Below are positions 37,113-40,440 of a stretch of 40,440 bases of DNA, one piece after another (position 1 is the stretch's first letter; every line of letters begins with the position of its first letter). The notes beneath the pieces were generated by a model. The model was not told the origin of the DNA and did no database searches. It was given only the letters and a program-made list of their open reading frames with translations. The stretch is from Enterobacterales bacterium (GTDB taxonomy: Bacteria; Pseudomonadota; Gammaproteobacteria; Enterobacterales; Enterobacteriaceae): the NCBI GenBank assembly GCA_947478475.1, contig CANJWD010000009.1, positions 1-40,440 of the forward strand, given 5' to 3'. The position numbers were made by a program, and so were the translations under genes.

Positions 37113-38390
37113 CTATAGCGCCAGGAAAAACCCGGCAATGGTAGCACTCATCAGATTAGAGAGCGTGCCTGCAATGACCGCTTTTATCCCAAAACGGGCA
37201 ATATCGTGGCGGCGACTGGGCGCCATACTGCCAATACCACCCAGCAAAACAGCTACCGAGGAGAGATTGGCAAAACCACACAGTGCGAAAGAGATAATCG
37301 CTTTAGTGTGCTCAGACAGCACGGTTAAACCGGCGGCCTTAACTGCCGTATCATCCTGTAAATACTGGCTAAAATTCATAAATGCGACGAATTCATTAAC
37401 CACTATCTTTTGGCCAATAAACGAGCCGGCGACCATCGATTCATGCCACGGGACACCTATCAGGAATGCAATGGGTAAAAACAGCCAGCCGAGGAGTAAT
37501 TCCAGTGATAATTGCGGGTAATCGAGCCAGTTGCCCACACCACCCAGTATACCGTTTAATAACGCAATCAGTGCGGTGAATGCCAGCAGCATGGCGCCCA
37601 CATTCAACGCCAGCTGCATACCAGACGCTGCCCCCGATGCCGCAGCATCGATAACATTTGCGGGTGCTGTATGCTCTGCCGCCAGTGATGCGATATCCTC
37701 TTTATCACGCGTGTGCTCTGTTTCCGGCACCATCAGTTTGGCAAACAGCAAACCGCCAGGCGCTGCCATAAAAGAGGCGGCTATCAGGTATTCCAGCGAT
37801 ACTCCCATCTGAGCGTACCCGGCCAGCACCGAGCCTGCTACGGACGCCAGACCACAGGACATCACGGCAAACAGCTCAGACTGAGTCATGGTGGCGACAT
37901 AAGGACGGACAACCAGTGGTGCTTCTGTCTGGCCCACAAAAATATTGGCCGTTGCGGTCAGAGATTCGGTGCGGGAAGTTCCCAGCAGTTTGTGCAGGGC
38001 ACCCCCCAGCAGGCGCACCATTAATTGCATGATGCCTAAATAATAGAGCACAGCAATCAGAGAGGAGAAAAAAACAATCACTGGTAGCACACGGAAGGCG
38101 AAGATAAAACCGCCACTGCCAAAAAGCTCAAACATCCTGTCAGAGGCCAGACCGCCGAACATAAAAGAGATACCCTCGTTGCCGTAAGCGATAATGTTAG
38201 CCACTCCCTGAGACATCGAACCCAAAATACGGCGGCCCAGGGGGACATAGAGCACTAATGCTCCCATGGTCATTTGCAAAATCAGTGCTCCAGTCACAGT
38301 GCGCAAATTAATCGCCCGATAATTACTTGAAAGAAGCAGAGCAATCAATATCAGTACTGCCATCCCAAAAAAACTCATCACTGGCTGCAT
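37113..38390 (-). CDS. Concentrative nucleoside transporter, NupC/NupX family
   Basis: This inner-membrane carrier would import nucleosides with protons or sodium and feed the deo enzymes encoded next to it. The 425 residues have about ten membrane segments. They carry the CNT-family motifs [35 protein letters not shown] (substrate-site G-Q-T/N-E) and [13 protein letters not shown] followed by [12 protein letters not shown]. It resembles E. coli YeiM (NupX) more than NupC by eye. AAGGGA lies upstream of the ATG. Expression with deoC is likely. Confidence 0.9.
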   Translation of the reverse strand: MQPVMSFFGMAVLILIALLLSSNYRAINLRTVTGALILQMTMGALVLYVPLGRRILGSMSQGVANIIAYGNEGISFMFGGLASDRMFELFGSGGFIFAFRVLPVIVFFSSLIAVLYYLGIMQLMVRLLGGALHKLLGTSRTESLTATANIFVGQTEAPLVVRPYVATMTQSELFAVMSCGLASVAGSVLAGYAQMGVSLEYLIAASFMAAPGGLLFAKLMVPETEHTRDKEDIASLAAEHTAPANVIDAAASGAASGMQLALNVGAMLLAFTALIALLNGILGGVGNWLDYPQLSLELLLGWLFLPIAFLIGVPWHESMVAGSFIGQKIVVNEFVAFMNFSQYLQDDTAVKAAGLTVLSEHTKAIISFALCGFANLSSVAVLLGGIGSMAPSRRHDIARFGIKAVIAGTLSNLMSATIAGFFLAL

Positions 38391-38418
38391 TTAAATGTCC
38401 CTTGTCGTGTGTCTGTTG

Positions 38419-38505
38419 AAAATGGGCGGCCGCCAGCGTGCTGGCTTCGTGGCCGTGAAATGGCGGTAAATCAAAATGACAGTGAGTATCGATAAAGGGG
38501 TGCAT
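38419..38505 (-). pseudogene. yjjV: 5' stub of yjjV (TatD-family hydrolase)
   Basis: Starting six bases after the prfC stop, the frame reads MHPFIDTHCHFDLPPFHGHE. This matches the start of E. coli YjjV (FIDTHCHFDFPPF), including the HxH metal-binding motif of TatD-type nucleases. Similarity ends after about 29 codons and the frame runs into the transporter gene. The remaining 230 or so codons are gone. yjjV lies between prfC and deoC in E. coli, so the stub is in place. Confidence 0.82.
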
Positions 38506-38510
38506 CAGCC

Positions 38511-40100
38511 TTAATGTTCACGAGTTTTATGAAAAACCACTTCAGGAAAACGTTCTTGCACCAGGTTGAGGTTTACTGCAGTGGGGGCGAGGTAGCTCAG
38601 ATTATCGCCGCCATCCATCGCCAGATTAAGTTCGTTTTTACGCCGAAACTCCGCCAGTTTTTTTACATTACTGCACTCTGTCCAGCGGGCCGTTGCGATA
38701 CTGGCCGGCTCAAAGAGCGCTTCGACGTTGTACTCACTTTTAAGCCGCGAAGCCACCACGTCAAATTGCAGCAGGCCAATGGCACCTACAATCAAATCGT
38801 TACTGGCCAGTGGCCGGAATACCTGCACTGCACCCTCTTCTGATAGTTGCAGCAATCCTTTCAGCAGCTGTTTTTGTCTTAACGGATCACGCAACCGAAT
38901 GCGGCGAAACAGTTCCGGGGCAAAATTAGGGATACCGGTAAATGTCATGATTTCACCCTGCGTGAAGGTATCACCAATTGCAATGGTGCCATGGTTATGC
39001 AGCCCGATGATATCACCAGGAAAGGCTTCTTCGGTGTGAGCGCGATCACCTGCCATAAAAGTCAGTGCATCCGCAATCACCACATTTTTTTTAGTACGGA
39101 CCTGGTGCAGTTTCATTCCTTTTTCATATTTTCCTGACACTACGCGCAGAAAGGCAATGCGATCACGATGTTTAGGATCCATATTCGCCTGAATTTTAAA
39201 AATAAAACCTGAAAATTTCTCTTCATCAGCCAGCACATTGCGCCGATCAGTGTGACGGGGTCCCGGTCTCGGGGCCCAGGCGACCAACCCATTAAGCATA
39301 TGGTCGACACCAAAATTACCCAGTGCTGTACCAAAAAATAGCGGTGTCAGGCGGCCTGCCAAAAATTCCTGATGGTCAAATTCATGGGATGCCCCACAAA
39401 CCAGCCCGATCTCCTGGCGTAACTGTGTCGCCAGAGCGCTACCAACAACGTTGTCCAGCTGCGGATTGTTCACGCCTTTAATAGTGCGGATCTCCTGAAT
39501 GCAATGGCCTTTGCCGCTCTGATAAAGATAAATTTCGTCGTTATGACGATGATAAATACCCTTAAATTGCTTGCCACAGCCAATGGGCCATGTCACCGGC
39601 GCGCAGGCTATGTTCAGCTCACGTTCAATTTCATCCATCACCTCTATGGGATCCCGAATATCCCTGTCCAGCTTATTCATAAAAGTGATAACAGGTGTGT
39701 CACGCAGGCGGGTTACTTCCATCAGTTTACGAGTGCGATCTTCCACTCCTTTCGCTGTATCAATAATCATCAGAGCGCAATCGACAGCCGTTAAAGTACG
39801 GTAGGTATCTTCGGAAAAATCTTCATGGCCCGGGGTATCCAGCAGGTTAATAAGACAACCGTGGTAGGGGAATTGCATCACCGAAGTCGTTATGGAAATA
39901 CCCCGCTGTTTTTCCATATCCATCCAGTCAGATTTAGCGTACGCGTTTGATCCACGACCTTTTACTGTACCAGCGCTCTGGATGGCGTTTCCGAAGAGTA
40001 ATAGCTTTTCCGTGATGGTTGTTTTACCGGCATCAGGGTGCGAGATAATGGCGAACGTGCGCCGTGCGGCGATGTGCTCAGCAAGTTTTAGACAGTTCAT
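38511..40100 (-). CDS. prfC: Peptide chain release factor 3
   Basis: RF3 is the GTPase that removes RF1 and RF2 from ribosomes after termination. The ATG at 40100 gives 529 residues, the E. coli length; an upstream in-frame TTG at 40115 is not preferred. The G1 motif [10 protein letters not shown]3 [17 protein letters not shown]4 NKLDRD and the C-terminal domain with [20 protein letters not shown] are intact. In E. coli yjjG and rimI lie upstream of it; here an unrecognised stretch and an IS30 end do. Confidence 0.97.
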   Translation of the reverse strand: MNCLKLAEHIAARRTFAIISHPDAGKTTITEKLLLFGNAIQSAGTVKGRGSNAYAKSDWMDMEKQRGISITTSVMQFPYHGCLINLLDTPGHEDFSEDTYRTLTAVDCALMIIDTAKGVEDRTRKLMEVTRLRDTPVITFMNKLDRDIRDPIEVMDEIERELNIACAPVTWPIGCGKQFKGIYHRHNDEIYLYQSGKGHCIQEIRTIKGVNNPQLDNVVGSALATQLRQEIGLVCGASHEFDHQEFLAGRLTPLFFGTALGNFGVDHMLNGLVAWAPRPGPRHTDRRNVLADEEKFSGFIFKIQANMDPKHRDRIAFLRVVSGKYEKGMKLHQVRTKKNVVIADALTFMAGDRAHTEEAFPGDIIGLHNHGTIAIGDTFTQGEIMTFTGIPNFAPELFRRIRLRDPLRQKQLLKGLLQLSEEGAVQVFRPLASNDLIVGAIGLLQFDVVASRLKSEYNVEALFEPASIATARWTECSNVKKLAEFRRKNELNLAMDGGDNLSYLAPTAVNLNLVQERFPEVVFHKTREH

Positions 40101-40297
40101 CCAGTGAATTCTCAAAATGCATGTATTGTGAGTCAGCGTGAGTCAGACGGCATGGCGCAGCAGGATAGCACAGAACAGCTGCTCTCCATAATGGTCGCGG
40201 GTGGTAATTATCGCTGGTAGCAAAAACAGTGCTCCCGGCGAACAGGCAGCGTGGCTACCGATGCCAGATAATGGGCCAAAAAATAACAGGTTAACGG
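40101..40297. other. Unrecognised stretch between prfC and IS30 end
   Basis: About 200 bp that should hold the prfC promoter. An open frame of 78 codons crosses it on the minus strand but starts inside the IS30 sequence and resembles nothing I know. It may contain decayed remains of the usual neighbours (yjjG, rimI), but I could not show this. Confidence 0.4.
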
Positions 40298-40440
40298 CAG
40301 ATTCAACTCCGAAGTGCAACGCTAAGCCGCCATTCTTAACTCTGCAAATACCACCGAGGGTTGTCTGAAACCGAGACATTTACGTGGCCTGCTGTTCAGC
40401 GCTCCCTGGTAGCGTTGCAAGTCTTCTTCTGACACGGTCC
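40298..40440 (-). mobile_element. IS30-family insertion sequence, one end, cut by window
   Basis: The minus strand ends with a transposase tail and then a terminal segment (40298-40318, plus-strand AGATTCAACTCCGAAGTGCAA) of the type found at IS30-family ends. The rest of the element lies outside the window, so it is unknown whether it is complete. Confidence 0.8.
40322..40440 (-). CDS. IS30-family transposase, C-terminal 38 residues
   Basis: The frame entering from the window edge reads SEEDLQRYQGALNSRPRKCL followed by GFRQPSVVFAELRMAA and a TAG stop at 40324-40322. The NSRPRKCLGF segment is the characteristic end of IS30-family DDE transposases, beyond the last catalytic glutamate. The catalytic part is outside the window. 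Confidence 0.85.
   Translation of the reverse strand, partial: TVSEEDLQRYQGALNSRPRKCLGFRQPSVVFAELRMAA

Noticed and set aside
40143..40379. 78-codon minus-strand frame near prfC
   Set aside because: It starts inside the IS30 transposase tail in a different frame and resembles no known protein.

Overview
The window is chromosomal DNA of a member of the Enterobacterales. Nearly every housekeeping protein matches its Escherichia coli counterpart closely in length and sequence (PheT, PurB, EttA, RF3, DeoC, DeoD and ZapA keep the same length), and the 6S RNA is also 184 nt. Base composition looks roughly balanced by eye. Several operons have lost genes cleanly or keep only stubs (ubiI, yjjV; deoA, ygfB, serB and others absent), and degraded insertion sequences lie at breaks in gene order. 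This suggests a lineage undergoing genome decay, probably host-associated; no species is claimed.

Layout. (1) 1-3510: pheS (cut by the window edge), pheT and ihfA. (2) 3612-10089: an EntD-like phosphopantetheinyl transferase, ycgR behind a perfect flagellar sigma-28 promoter, then purB, hflD and mnmA on the minus strand and icd on the plus strand. (3) 10153-10560: an IS1-family remnant. (4) 10561-14500: ygfA, 6S RNA and zapA (minus), pepP and ubiH (plus), and a 5' stub of ubiI. (5) 14508-30045: a type III secretion gene cluster of the Ysc (Yersinia plasmid) family. (6) 30172-40100: ettA, then radA, ytjB, deoD, deoB, deoC, a NupC/NupX-type transporter, a yjjV stub and prfC. (7) The window ends in an IS30-family transposase tail. 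Blocks 1, 2, 4 and 6 come from separate places on the E. coli map, so the region is a mosaic of rearranged ancestral blocks.

The secretion cluster has two divergent transcription units. The minus-strand unit runs yopN-tyeA-sycN-yscX-yscY-sctV-lcrG-lcrV-lcrH-yopB-yopD-pilotin (gatekeeper, early-substrate control, export gate, tip and translocon). The plus-strand unit runs sctN-O-P-Q-R-S-T-U (ATPase, stalk, ruler, cytoplasmic ring, export apparatus, switch). This is the Yersinia order except that lcrR is missing and the pilotin gene follows yopD. The genes for the rings, needle and secretin (yscA-L group) are not in the window, so a working machine would need them elsewhere. All secretion genes here are open; yscY lacks an obvious start codon.

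The most notable non-coding signals are two matched ExsA/LcrF-type promoters facing away from each other between yopN and sctN; a set of short tandem duplications at secretion-gene starts, including four 14-bp copies before sctU that form a chain of five-codon mini-ORFs; and a probable internal start in sctQ.
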